Below, piece by piece: positions 6,155 to 13,305 of a DNA stretch of 13,305 nucleotides (positions within the stretch are counted from its first letter, which is position 1; each line of letters begins with the position of its first letter). Source of the stretch: Planctomycetaceae bacterium (GTDB lineage Bacteria > Planctomycetota > Planctomycetia > Pirellulales > Thermoguttaceae); NCBI GenBank assembly GCA_031274045.1, contig JAISQS010000448.1:1-13305 (forward strand), in the 5' to 3' direction. The position numbers and the translations under genes were made by a program. The notes under the pieces are model-generated. The model made no database searches, was not told the origin of the DNA, and was given only the letters and a program-made list of their open reading frames with translations.

Positions 6155-8125
6155 TCATTTGTGGTCGTGAGAGTGATCATGATTATGATCGTGATGATCA
6201 TGATCATGTTCGTGGTCGTGATCGTGTGGTTGATTATTGTTTGCGGGATTTCGGGTGTTTTGGGGCATCGGTATTGGTTCGCCTTTGATTAGGGCGGAGA
6301 AAATGGCTCGTTGTTGTTGACTATTGCTGTTTGTTTGGGGAATGATTGGCAAGTTGATCGGTGCGCCCGCGAATGTTACTCCGACAAATGTGTTGCCCGC
6401 AATCGTTTCCAATTTGTCCGCTTCATAGCTCAATTCATCCGGCTTCGTCCACTCAACCGCCAAATCCGGTGCCGTCAATATCAAAAGCACCGTACTCTCC
6501 GGCTGTCTCATTTTACTCAACGTCAACTCCCGATCCGACAACGGCGTACCTGTTGAGTTGAATCTTTGTATTTGTGTTTTTCCTTTTGCGTTTGTGTTTG
6601 CGGCGGGGTTTTCTTGATCTGTTTTTTTGTTTTTGATTTGTGCGAATATTTGCGGGATTTTTTCAACCAAAGGGAGATTCGTCGGGCTGTCCCAGCTCTC
6701 TTTCAAATTGAATTGATCGTAAAGTTCTTGTTGTCCGATTAACGGCAGAATCGCAACCCGCCAACTCAACAAGGGCTTTCCGCTATTATCGCAAAATGAT
6801 TGCGGAAATTTTTTGTTGAGACGTTCGTATTCCCGTGTCGCGTTCGCCAATATTTGGAGCTGCTCAAATTTTACCCTCATCAGTTTTGTCTGCTCAATTT
6901 GCTTGTTCATTGAATCAATTCCGCCGCGTAATACTTCATCGAATCCGTTGAATTTATTTATGCTGAATTTGAATCCGTTCTCGTCGGATTTTTCTATGTT
7001 TATTGATTTGACGACGTTGATCATAGTTTCTTTTGCGAGAGGTAAATTTGTCGCGGTATCGTTTGGTATTGATGCGAAGTTTGTTTGCGCGGTGACATGC
7101 AATCCGAGAAATAATTCGTACAATTTCGCCGCGCCTTCTTTGTCTACCGCGTCGTAGCGGGCGGCAAATATCGGTTTACCCACTTCCGCAATCGGATTGA
7201 TCGCGAAATTGAACGAGCGGAAATTCAGTATGAATTGCCCGCCCGCGTCGTCGCCTAGATTTTGCAATATCACACCGATTAACGGGATTTCGTTTATTTG
7301 GGAAATGTCAGTTGACACACCTTCCCATGACGCTGATACCACAAATAAATTCGAATCGACATCAAGCCGCTTAAGTCTATCAATCGCCGCGCTGCGCTGC
7401 GGCGTGTTGCCAAAAATATCGCCCAAGTCGTCACTCTTAACAATGAAGAAAACCAACGTCCGATCATTGGGCAAAAATATTCCCGCCTTAACCTGATCAG
7501 TCGGAAGCTCGGCTGCCAAATCATAATATTCAAATTCACCAACCCGACGCTTCATAGAATCGAGCGACTTATTCGACTCGGCATTCCAGACCGTTTTCAA
7601 CATTTCAGAAGCAACAGGTTCGCTCAAATTGAAAACAACAACCCGCCTCAAAGCCAACGATTGACGCGGAACTTTTGTCCCATCCGCCAACGTCTCGTCG
7701 TATGTAAAAACACCTCGCGGCGACGACGCAAGCGTAAAACGTTCCACCTTACTATAGTCGAATGCAAATTGCATTTTGAGAATCGGGACAAGAACATTGA
7801 GTAAAACTTCTTCGCTGCCTTTACCAATCGATGTCTCAAAAAACTTTTTCGGCTGCCCCGTCAAAACGTAATAAGTATCAGGCAACAACCAACGCGTATC
7901 AAAATTATTCTGATTAGCACCAACCAACTCCAACATCTCTTGCGTCGGCAACGCAACCGGAGGTTTTTGCGGAGCAGGCAACGCAGCCTCAGCACCCGCG
8001 CGGGATTCGGTTTTGCTTTCATTAAAACCGCCGTCAGTACCGGGCAAAACCTTAACCTCAGGTTTAGAACAACCGGAAATCGACAAAACAAATACAAACA
8101 ACAAGACAAAAATTCTCTTTCGCAT
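6155..8125 (-). CDS. Lipoprotein with DUF1559-like segment and His/Asp-rich C-terminal tail
   Basis: A 656-residue protein starting at the ATG at 8125. An in-frame TTG at 8143 would add only six Lys/Ile-rich residues and also lacks a ribosome binding site. The N-terminus (MRKR, hydrophobic IFVLLFVFVLSIS, then GC) is a lipoprotein signal with Cys19 as the lipidated residue, so the protein should be envelope-anchored. The long middle part (about 60-420) has no family I can name. Residues 440-495 contain GKPLLSWRVAILPLIGQQEL, YDQF and ESWDSPTNLPLVEKIP, the hallmark of planctomycete DUF1559 (SBP_bac_10-like) proteins, here without the usual prepilin-type N-terminus. The last 23 residues hold 12 His, 7 Asp and 1 Glu in alternation, a likely divalent-metal binding tail. 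Function is unknown. It appears to be a single-gene unit, convergent with nothing and flanked by repeats. Confidence 0.85.
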   Translation of the reverse strand: MRKRIFVLLFVFVLSISGCSKPEVKVLPGTDGGFNESKTESRAGAEAALPAPQKPPVALPTQEMLELVGANQNNFDTRWLLPDTYYVLTGQPKKFFETSIGKGSEEVLLNVLVPILKMQFAFDYSKVERFTLASSPRGVFTYDETLADGTKVPRQSLALRRVVVFNLSEPVASEMLKTVWNAESNKSLDSMKRRVGEFEYYDLAAELPTDQVKAGIFLPNDRTLVFFIVKSDDLGDIFGNTPQRSAAIDRLKRLDVDSNLFVVSASWEGVSTDISQINEIPLIGVILQNLGDDAGGQFILNFRSFNFAINPIAEVGKPIFAARYDAVDKEGAAKLYELFLGLHVTAQTNFASIPNDTATNLPLAKETMINVVKSINIEKSDENGFKFSINKFNGFDEVLRGGIDSMNKQIEQTKLMRVKFEQLQILANATREYERLNKKFPQSFCDNSGKPLLSWRVAILPLIGQQELYDQFNLKESWDSPTNLPLVEKIPQIFAQIKNKKTDQENPAANTNAKGKTQIQRFNSTGTPLSDRELTLSKMRQPESTVLLILTAPDLAVEWTKPDELSYEADKLETIAGNTFVGVTFAGAPINLPIIPQTNSNSQQQRAIFSALIKGEPIPMPQNTRNPANNNQPHDHDHEHDHDHHDHNHDHSHDHK

Positions 8126-8306
8126 TTTTTTAATTTTTTTCAAATATTGGTTTGGAAAGTTTGGGTTACCGTGTGCGGCAAATTATTTTTTATACACAAG
8201 AAACCACATAATAAATTTCGGATCGCCAAGTCAGCAACAAACCAACAAGGCTACTCCATACAACAACAAGGGCAAGTCCACACATCGTAAGACACACAAG
8301 TTTTTT
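8126..8306. other. Upstream region of the lipoprotein gene, no gene seen
   Basis: AT-rich sequence followed by a caa/aac-rich stretch (about 8225-8290). A short word cgtaag near 8285 is shared with the hairpin that follows. I see no clear promoter pair, and no Shine-Dalgarno precedes the lipoprotein ATG. Confidence 0.4.
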
Positions 8307-8363
8307 TGCGTTGGTGAATCGTAAGGTGGGCAGTCGGTTGCCAACCTTACGATCACAAACGCA
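8307..8363. repeat. Long hairpin with 25-26-nt arms
   Basis: The left arm 8307-8332 and right arm 8339-8363 pair with a 6-nt loop (gtcggt). The core atcgtaaggt pairs perfectly with accttacgat, flanked by gggca/tgcca with one wobble and by tgcgtt-ggtg with cac-aaacgca at the base, including one bulge. It could be a repeat element or an RNA structure. There is no T-run on the minus strand to make it a clear terminator for the SppA gene. Confidence 0.65.
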
Positions 8364-8379
8364 TAAAACGCATTGATTG

Positions 8380-8546
8380 ACGTATTCTTTCCGTTAGTAC
8401 GGTGAGTACACCGCACCAACGGCTACATTGGACTACCCCGTTGGGGTAGGGCGTTATAAATAATGAAAATTAAAAAATACCCTGAAAGGGTAACCCAATG
8501 TAGCCGTTGGTGAGCGGTACTCCGCTTACCAATGGAAAGAATACGT
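8380..8546. repeat. Composite palindromic repeat (167 bp) with inner 3-nt-loop hairpins
   Basis: Outer arms: acgtattctttcc at 8380-8392 is a perfect 13-bp inverted match to 8534-8546. Inner arms: an 18-bp perfect match between caccaacggctacattgg (8414-8431) and 8495-8512, with partial pairing between the blocks. Inside lie two small hairpins, ctacccc-gtt-ggggtag (8433-8449) and taccct-gaa-agggta (8478-8492). The overall architecture suggests a REP/MITE-like mobile repeat. The small hairpins resemble those at 13098-13192 in stem composition and 3-nt loop. Confidence 0.78.
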
Positions 8547-8714
8547 GTTGACAAAACGTAAACCGCATTTTCGTTACCGAATGTTGTGACGGTTGGAATA
8601 TCAACACGTTCCACTCCCCAATTTCGTCGGTAGCAAGCCCCCGCCGCTAACGTCACGCGAATGCGTTTATGACTTATGAGTCATAACGGGGGATCGCCTT
8701 ATGAAATTGTTTGG
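8547..8714. other. 3' flank of the SppA gene with a small palindrome
   Basis: The only structure seen is ttatgact-tatg-agtcataa at 8667-8686, an 8-bp stem with a 4-nt loop, 29 bp past the SppA stop. It is AT-rich and not followed by a T-run on the minus strand, so it is a weak terminator candidate or a binding site. No gene is visible. Confidence 0.4.
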
Positions 8715-9830
8715 TTATTTTACCGGCAAGACATTTGGGAGCAGGAGGTATACTTTTGGTGATGTGATTTCGCTAATGGCTTCTGAGTTGAGTGGATTTT
8801 TTGTTGTGTTTCCGTCGAGAAAAGATTCTACAAAAGTATTTTTTTGTTTGTATTTGATTACTTTCACATCGAGTTCGCTTGTGCCGGACAAATCCATTGC
8901 TCTGTTGATCGCGTCATCAATGTAACCGATTTTGTCAATTAAGCCGTTGTCTAATGCTTCTTTTGCGTTGTAGACTTGACCTGTTGCCAATTTATCCAGT
9001 TTTTCGGGGTCGTCTTCAAAATCCTTCCGACCTTCTCTTATAACTTCTTTGAATTTGTTGAAGCTGTCGTCAACTAACTTTTGCCAAATCTGTTTTTCTT
9101 CGTCGTTCAATTGTTTTGTGATGCTCCCCATTGCTTTCAAGTTTCCGCTTGTGATTGGTGTGGATTCGACACCGATTTTTTTGCATAGTGCGGCAACATT
9201 GAACAGCGGAACGATAACGCCGATTGAACCTGTTGTTGTGGTCGGTTCGGCGTAAATTTCGTCGCCGATCATTGAGACGTAGTATCCGCCGCTTGCCGCC
9301 AACGATCCCATACTAACAACAATAGGAATCTTTCGGTCTTCCTTCATTTGCTGCATCAGATGCAAATAGTAGTCGCTCCCGCTCATTGTTCCGCCGGGCG
9401 AATCGACTCGCAAAACGACTGCTTTGACGTTCGGGTCTTTTGATATTTGCCTGATCTGCTTTACGATGTAGCCGTCTTCTTCGGTGGAGATAACGCCGGA
9501 GATGGATAGTATCGCGATTTTATCCGTCGATTTTATATTGCCTGTAACTAATTTTTCCGTGAGCGGAGTTTCGCGTTGTGCAAGTTGTTCAAGAGACGCG
9601 GACATCGCCCCCCCAATAAAAGCAAGCCCCACAAAAAGCAAGAATCCACTCACAAAAAAAATCGCCACTCCCACAATAAATTGCAGAAAAAAAGTGCCGC
9701 AACCCCATGTTCTTTGTGGGGGCGGGACTTGAATGTAGATGGGTGGGAGTTGTTGGTTTGGTTGTTGTCCGCTGAATTGTTGACCGGCGGGTTGTGAACC
9801 TTGAACGCCGTAAATATTTTGATTACTCAT
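8715..9830 (-). CDS. sppA: Signal peptide peptidase SppA, S49 family, short single-domain form
   Basis: A 371-residue membrane peptidase that degrades leftover signal peptides in the membrane. The first 40 residues are cytoplasmic and rich in Gln, Pro and Gly (GQQFSGQQPNQQLPP), followed by one membrane segment at about 47-75. The S49 domain begins near 103 (KIAILSISGVI). VKAVVLRVDSPGG is the conserved strand-loop, the nucleophile is Ser180 in MGSLAASGGYYVS, and the general base is Lys232 in GNLKAMGS. The 52-residue Ser-Lys spacing equals that of Bacillus SppA, so this is the short form that works as an oligomer rather than the 67-kDa E. coli type. TGSIGVI and GLIDKIGYIDDAI are also typical. 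No Shine-Dalgarno precedes the ATG. It is divergent from the M50-HlyD gene across 733 bp. Confidence 0.93.
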   Translation of the reverse strand: MSNQNIYGVQGSQPAGQQFSGQQPNQQLPPIYIQVPPPQRTWGCGTFFLQFIVGVAIFFVSGFLLFVGLAFIGGAMSASLEQLAQRETPLTEKLVTGNIKSTDKIAILSISGVISTEEDGYIVKQIRQISKDPNVKAVVLRVDSPGGTMSGSDYYLHLMQQMKEDRKIPIVVSMGSLAASGGYYVSMIGDEIYAEPTTTTGSIGVIVPLFNVAALCKKIGVESTPITSGNLKAMGSITKQLNDEEKQIWQKLVDDSFNKFKEVIREGRKDFEDDPEKLDKLATGQVYNAKEALDNGLIDKIGYIDDAINRAMDLSGTSELDVKVIKYKQKNTFVESFLDGNTTKNPLNSEAISEITSPKVYLLLPNVLPVK

Positions 9831-10035
9831 AATGTTTTTTTCTGTTTTTAATGTTAATTGTTATTGGTTAGTATTTGATGTTGCATGGTTAATTTTAAGC
9901 GGTACGAAATTTATATTGGCAACTTTTACTTTCGCGCTTTTGTGCCAAAGAAATTCATTGTACGTTGCGTATATTGCGGACAAATTAAATTCGCGTCCGC
10001 CCGCACAACATCGACAATTCATCAAAATCACTGCG
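9831..10035. other. Upstream region of sppA, no gene seen
   Basis: AT-rich sequence near the sppA start turns into mixed sequence toward 10035. I see no convincing promoter pair. I checked this side for a further CRISPR-like repeat; the words tcgcgtccgc (9991) and tcgac (10011) are out of register with the repeat-spacer spacing. Confidence 0.4.
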
Positions 10036-10135
10036 GTTTCAATCCACTCATCTCGTGAGAGACGCGACCCTAATACGGAGCGGTTTGTGGATCAAGCGTC
10101 GCGTTTCAATCAACGCGTCTCGTGTGGGTCGCGAC
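10036..10135 (-). CRISPR. Degenerate two-repeat, one-spacer relic resembling a type I-C array
   Basis: Two 33-nt copies at 10036-10068 and 10103-10135 agree at 27 of 33 positions. Both begin gtttcaatc and end cgcgac, and both have tctcgtg in the middle. On the minus strand they read GTCGCG ... GATTGAAAC, the typical end sequences of type I-C repeats (GTCGC ... GTGGATTGAAAC). The first copy keeps the exact gtttcaatccac end. The interval, 10069-10102, is 34 nt, a normal I-C spacer length. The two copies together suggest an ancestral palindromic core around gtctcgtgagagac that has drifted. There are no cas genes in the window and no third repeat in register on either side, so this is an orphan remnant and not a working array. 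Coincidental similarity is possible but unlikely given the length and spacing. Confidence 0.66.
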
Positions 10136-10435
10136 TCATTCTTTGGTTGTGCGATTCGTTTCCAATTTGGAACACACCGCAACATCACCAGCTCGTCTGC
10201 CGCCGCACAACTTAATGATTTTGACAAAACAGGCAGCATTGTACATGAATATAATCAAACCTGTAAGGCGGTAGGTCTCAACATACCGCAAAATTATTTT
10301 TGACTCTTTTACATTTTCATGTTACTTGTTACGTAGCAAAAAATCAGACCAAAAATCAGACGATATAAAAGCAAGTCTGATTATTACAAAATCCGAAATA
10401 ATCTGTAAAAATCTGTTAAATCTGCACAATCTCTG
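10136..10435. other. Non-coding stretch between the CRISPR relic and the M50-HlyD promoter region
   Basis: The first 100 bp are of mixed composition. From about 10330 the sequence becomes AT-rich with repeated words such as aaatcagac, aatctgtaaaa and aatctgttaaa. No gene, RNA or mobile element is recognisable. Confidence 0.4.
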
Positions 10436-10488
10436 TTGACAAAATCCCCGACGAGTCGGGTTGTTTTGTATAAAATTTCTCGTACAAT
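10436..10488 (+). promoter_or_regulatory. Palindrome and possible promoter upstream of the M50-HlyD gene
   Basis: A palindrome is centred on cccgac-ga-gtcggg (10446-10459) with flanking acaaaa/ttttgt that can extend the stem across 10439-10469. Overlapping it, TTGTTT (10461-10466) and TACAAT (10483-10488) with 16-bp spacing form a possible -35/-10 pair. A TTGACA at 10436-10441 has no -10 at the right distance. The promoter is weakly supported; the palindrome is clear. Confidence 0.35.
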
Positions 10489-10563
10489 ACCGCCCCTTCG
10501 AGTCGTATAATTTTTTTGCAAAAAACTAAATAACCGCCACAAATTCAAACTTAATTTATCAAA

Positions 10564-12813
10564 ATGGTCTCACTTCAAGACAGTCTTATTTCGGGTTCAG
10601 CGCGTAAGTTGCCGGTGCGAATGCGTTCTGATCTTACGTCGCGGCGGCAACAATATCTTGGGCGGACGTATTGGATTTTGAAGGAGCCGATTGGGTCTCG
10701 TTATTTTCGTTTTCAAGATGAAGAGTACGCGCTCTTGCGTATGTTTGATGGCAATCATAGTCTTGACGATATTAAGCGTGAATTTGAGAATATGTTTCCT
10801 CCCCAAAAAATATCTCTTGACGAAATCCAGAATCTTTTCGGACAACTACACCAAAACGGTCTCATCGTCGCAACAACTCCAAATCAAGGTCAAGAATTAT
10901 TGAAACGAAAAAAGAAACGAAAACGTCAAGAACTATTCCAGAAATTTACAAACGTACTCGCCATCAAATTCAAAGGCTTCGATCCCGATACGATCTTGTC
11001 AATTCTTTATCGATGTGTTAGTCCTCTTTTTAATCCTGTATTTATTTTGTTGACGTTGTTACTTTGTGCTTGTGCGCTTTTGTTGGTGTTGATCAATTTT
11101 GACACGTTTAGGTCGAAGTTACCGGAGTTTAACAATTTTTTTAGTCCTTTGAATTTGCTTATTTTGAGTGCGACGTTGGGGGCAACGAAAGTTCTCCATG
11201 AGTTTGGTCATGGGTTGATGGCGAAACATTTTCGGGGTGAGTGTCATGAGATGGGAGTGATGTTTCTTGTGTTGACACCGTGTCTTTATGTCAATGTTTC
11301 CGATTCGTGGTTGTTGCCGAACAAGTGGCATCGTATCGGGATTGCGGCTGCGGGGATGTATGTTGAGTGTGTTCTTGCGGCGGTGTGTACGTTTATTTGG
11401 TGGTATTCGACTCCGGGACTTTTGAATTATCTTTGCTTGAATATTATGTTCGTTTCGTCGGTCAGTACAATAATTTTTAATATCAATCCGCTATTGCGTT
11501 ATGATGGTTATTATATTTTGGCGGATTGGCTGGAGATTCCAAATTTACGCCAAAAAGCAACAAAAATTTTATCGCGAAAATGTATGCAATGGTTTCTCGG
11601 AATGGAACAACCGGAAGACCCGTTTTTGCCAAAAAATAATCAGATGCTTTTCGCAATTTATTCGGTTGCGGCGTTTTGTTATCGATGGGTTGTGCTTGCG
11701 TCGATTTTATTTTTTATGTACAAAGTATTCGAGCCGTATGGTTTGAAAATTATTGGTCAAACGATTGCGGTCGCGTCGTTGTTCAGTCTTTTTGTAATGC
11801 CGCTTTACAAAGTTATCAAATTTTTTCGTGTACCCGGGAGGATATATAAGGTGAAAAAGTTCAGATTTTATTTTTCGTTATCGATTGTTTTTGGGATATT
11901 GCTTTTTTTGTTTTTTTTACCGCTTCCGTATACTGTGATTTCGCCGGTAATAATTGAGCTTCGCAGCACGGAATCGCAATATATTTACGTTCCCAATGTA
12001 CCGGGCGGTTGCAGGTTGATTCAGGTCAATGTCAGAGCCGGAGAATTTGTGCGCAAAGGTGACACGCTCGGAGTGCTTGAAAATTACGGGTTGCAAAGTG
12101 AGCTGATTGAGTTGGTGGGGAAGTACAACGAGCTTGAGAAGGAGATGTTCTTCTTGGAAAAGTTAAAATTGCATAGCGGCGAGGCGGCGTTGAAGATTGC
12201 GCAGTTGCAAGAAACGATGGCAGCAACTAAGGAAGTTTTGAACGAGAAACGCCGCGTTTTTGACAATCTGCAACTACGGTCAAATGTTGACGGAATTGTG
12301 GTTTCGCCAACTTGGAAACCGCGTCAAATGCCGGAGGAGGATCAGTTACCGGTGTGGTTTGGTTCGCCGCTCGAACCGATGAATATTGGGGCAACACTCG
12401 AATCGGGAACGGTTTTTTGTTCGGTTGGTGATCCGCGTTATCTTGAGGCGGTCGTGGTTGTCGATCAATCGAAAACAGGATTTTTGCAAATAGGACAACG
12501 TGTCGATGTGTTATTGAGTGAGTTACCGGATCGGATATTTACCGGCAACATAAACGAATTTGAAGAACAAGCCGTAACCGCAATCGACCTGCAACTGTCA
12601 ACAAGTGCCGGCGGCGAAGTACCAACTTTACGCCAAAGAGACGGCAGCGAGAAACCAACAAGCGCATCGTACCGCGTCCGAATGCTTCTCGATAATCCCG
12701 ATAATCTAATAAAACCCGGCATGACCGGCACCGCAAAAATCCACGTCGCCCCGCAAACTTTGGGCATGAGATCCTGGCGATTCTTCAACGAAACATTCAA
12801 CTTCAAACTATAA
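10564..12813 (+). CDS. PqqD-like / M50 site-2-type metalloprotease / HlyD adaptor fusion membrane protein
   Basis: A 749-residue protein. Residues 21-103 form a PqqD-like winged domain (YWILKEPIGSRYFRFQDEEY ... LFGQLHQNGLI), the kind that binds peptides in RiPP systems. A Lys/Arg-rich linker follows (113-121). The M50 core spans about 150-425 with several membrane segments. HEFGH at 212-216 gives the zinc ligands H212 and H216 and the catalytic E213. NPLLRYDGYY (N308-D314) supplies the third ligand in the NPxxxxDG motif. After a last membrane helix (434-453) comes an HlyD/RND-adaptor half: lipoyl part at 473-507 (VNVRAGEFVRKGDTLGVLE), coiled coil at about 510-570, the second lipoyl strand VDGIVVSP, and a beta barrel at 615-730. 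Planctomycetes carry many such fusions, often with an ABC or second adaptor gene; none is adjacent here. Substrate is unknown. The start ATG lacks a Shine-Dalgarno but is supported by the domain start. Confidence 0.9.
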   Translation: MVSLQDSLISGSARKLPVRMRSDLTSRRQQYLGRTYWILKEPIGSRYFRFQDEEYALLRMFDGNHSLDDIKREFENMFPPQKISLDEIQNLFGQLHQNGLIVATTPNQGQELLKRKKKRKRQELFQKFTNVLAIKFKGFDPDTILSILYRCVSPLFNPVFILLTLLLCACALLLVLINFDTFRSKLPEFNNFFSPLNLLILSATLGATKVLHEFGHGLMAKHFRGECHEMGVMFLVLTPCLYVNVSDSWLLPNKWHRIGIAAAGMYVECVLAAVCTFIWWYSTPGLLNYLCLNIMFVSSVSTIIFNINPLLRYDGYYILADWLEIPNLRQKATKILSRKCMQWFLGMEQPEDPFLPKNNQMLFAIYSVAAFCYRWVVLASILFFMYKVFEPYGLKIIGQTIAVASLFSLFVMPLYKVIKFFRVPGRIYKVKKFRFYFSLSIVFGILLFLFFLPLPYTVISPVIIELRSTESQYIYVPNVPGGCRLIQVNVRAGEFVRKGDTLGVLENYGLQSELIELVGKYNELEKEMFFLEKLKLHSGEAALKIAQLQETMAATKEVLNEKRRVFDNLQLRSNVDGIVVSPTWKPRQMPEEDQLPVWFGSPLEPMNIGATLESGTVFCSVGDPRYLEAVVVVDQSKTGFLQIGQRVDVLLSELPDRIFTGNINEFEEQAVTAIDLQLSTSAGGEVPTLRQRDGSEKPTSASYRVRMLLDNPDNLIKPGMTGTAKIHVAPQTLGMRSWRFFNETFNFKL

Positions 12814-13097
12814 TGCAGCAGGAAAAAACTAGTAGCAAAGTTCTCCATTTTTCTCGCATGATTTAGGGTATTTTCCACAGGAATGGGAGGGAAAGGAAGG
12901 GAAGAATATTTTTAATATATACTTTTTATACTTGAAAATTCCCATTCGCCATCACCATCACCATAATTTTGTTACCGATATTGATCCCCGACTAACTCAC
13001 GCTTTACCAATTCGCGATGTACGCCCAACTTTACTTACCTTAATAACTATTCAATAAACGGAGTTGGCACCTTATACGTTGCGGCGAATTTTTTTAC
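12814..13097. other. 3' flank of the M50-HlyD gene, no gene seen
   Basis: It contains a purine run (ggaatgggagggaaaggaag, 12880-12899), an AT-rich stretch, and a short catcaccatcaccat run at 12950-12964. gaatggga (12881-12888) and tcccattc (12940-12947) form an 8-bp inverted pair. No clear rho-independent terminator or gene is visible. Confidence 0.4.
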
Positions 13098-13192
13098 GCC
13101 CCAACGGGGCAACAAGCCCATAGCACAGGGCAACGCCCTGTGAAAAATCGCCCTCAATAACTCTCGCCCTGAAAGGGCAAAAGCCAAAGGCT
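13098..13192. repeat. Row of four small hairpins with 3-nt loops (REP-like cluster)
   Basis: Four consecutive perfect hairpins: gcccc-aac-ggggc (13098-13110), cacagggc-aac-gccctgtg (13124-13142), gccct-gaa-agggc (13166-13178) and agcc-aaa-ggct (13182-13192). The gene-free context and the cccc/gggg and ccct/aggg stems match the hairpins at 8433-8449 and 8478-8492, so they probably belong to one dispersed repeat family. Such repeats are often spread by REP-associated tyrosine transposases; none is in this window. Confidence 0.7.
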
Positions 13193-13305
13193 CTTTTATC
13201 GTTTCTTGTTGACGTGTTAAAATAAAGCATAAATGCGAGTTACAATAAATTATCACCCTGCATTGCATAAAAAACCAATCAACATTACTCAAACCAATTC
13301 GCAAC
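13193..13305. other. AT-rich right edge, no gene seen
   Basis: Sequence after the hairpin row up to the window end. No conserved coding signal, RNA or repeat boundary was recognised. Confidence 0.35.

Noticed and set aside
8126..8143. TTG start for the lipoprotein six codons upstream
   Set aside because: There is no Shine-Dalgarno and it only adds a Lys/Ile run before a signal peptide that is already complete from the ATG at 8125.
8423..8656. 77-residue open frame on the minus strand
   Set aside because: It covers half of the nested palindrome and has no coding signal.
8667..8686. Rho-independent terminator for sppA
   Set aside because: The stem is AT-rich and no T-run follows on the minus strand; it is noted only as a small palindrome.
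10158..10190. Possible third CRISPR repeat (starts gtttccaattt)
   Set aside because: It is only 22 nt after the second repeat and diverges after the first few bases.
9832..10303. Plus-strand open frames across the CRISPR-like relic
   Set aside because: They exist only because the repeats lack stops in those frames; no homology or ribosome binding site is visible.
10436..10474. TTGACA plus TATAAA promoter
   Set aside because: The boxes are 27 bp apart, far more than the usual 16-18 bp.
13047..13304. 85-residue open frame on the minus strand
   Set aside because: It runs through the four-hairpin repeat cluster and reads as translated repeat, with no ribosome binding site or domain.

Overview
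The window looks like chromosomal DNA from a low-GC planctomycete. Three things point there: a lipoprotein carrying a DUF1559-like segment (the SWR..ILP..GQQELYDQF...WDSP signature that is hugely expanded in Planctomycetes), a single-chain fusion of a PqqD-like domain, an M50 peptidase and an HlyD adaptor of the type common in that phylum, and long, repeat-rich intergenic regions with few Shine-Dalgarno sites. The assignment is an inference from these families, not from a marker gene.

Layout. Positions 1-686 hold the 3' part of a dead IS1634-type transposase (+ strand) that runs off the left edge. Positions 809-5390 hold a tightly overlapping, leftward three-gene operon: a small 85-residue protein of unknown function, a 522-residue protein with a papain/C39-like cysteine-peptidase core, and a 923-residue DUF499 (COG1483) AAA-type ATPase. 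DUF499 ATPases are known from predicted anti-phage loci, usually with a DUF1156 DNA methylase. No methylase, helicase or nuclease is visible here, and the IS remnant sits directly on the downstream side. This operon is the best candidate for an undescribed or variant defence system. Positions 5436-6154 are non-coding and hold a decayed four-helix-bundle (S23/IVP-type) gene, AT-rich direct-repeat debris and a large imperfect palindrome with 85-nt arms.

Positions 6155-8125 (minus) encode the DUF1559-like lipoprotein, which ends in a striking His/Asp tail. Positions 8126-8714 are non-coding and contain two large inverted-repeat structures. Positions 8715-9830 (minus) encode an SppA-type S49 signal peptide peptidase with an intact Ser/Lys dyad. 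The 733-bp gap to the next gene holds a two-repeat, one-spacer relic that resembles a type I-C CRISPR array, and a palindrome near a possible promoter. Positions 10564-12813 (+) encode the PqqD-M50-HlyD fusion. The remainder to 13305 is non-coding and contains a row of four short hairpins with 3-nt loops, related in style to hairpins near 8433-8492.

How the genes may work together: the three-gene operon is clearly co-translated, with overlaps of 4 and 13 bp, and probably acts as one ATPase plus peptidase module. The lipoprotein, SppA and M50-HlyD genes are envelope functions with separate transcription units. The concentration of a dead IS element, a dead four-helix-bundle gene, a CRISPR relic and palindromic repeats marks the whole window as accessory, frequently rearranged DNA.
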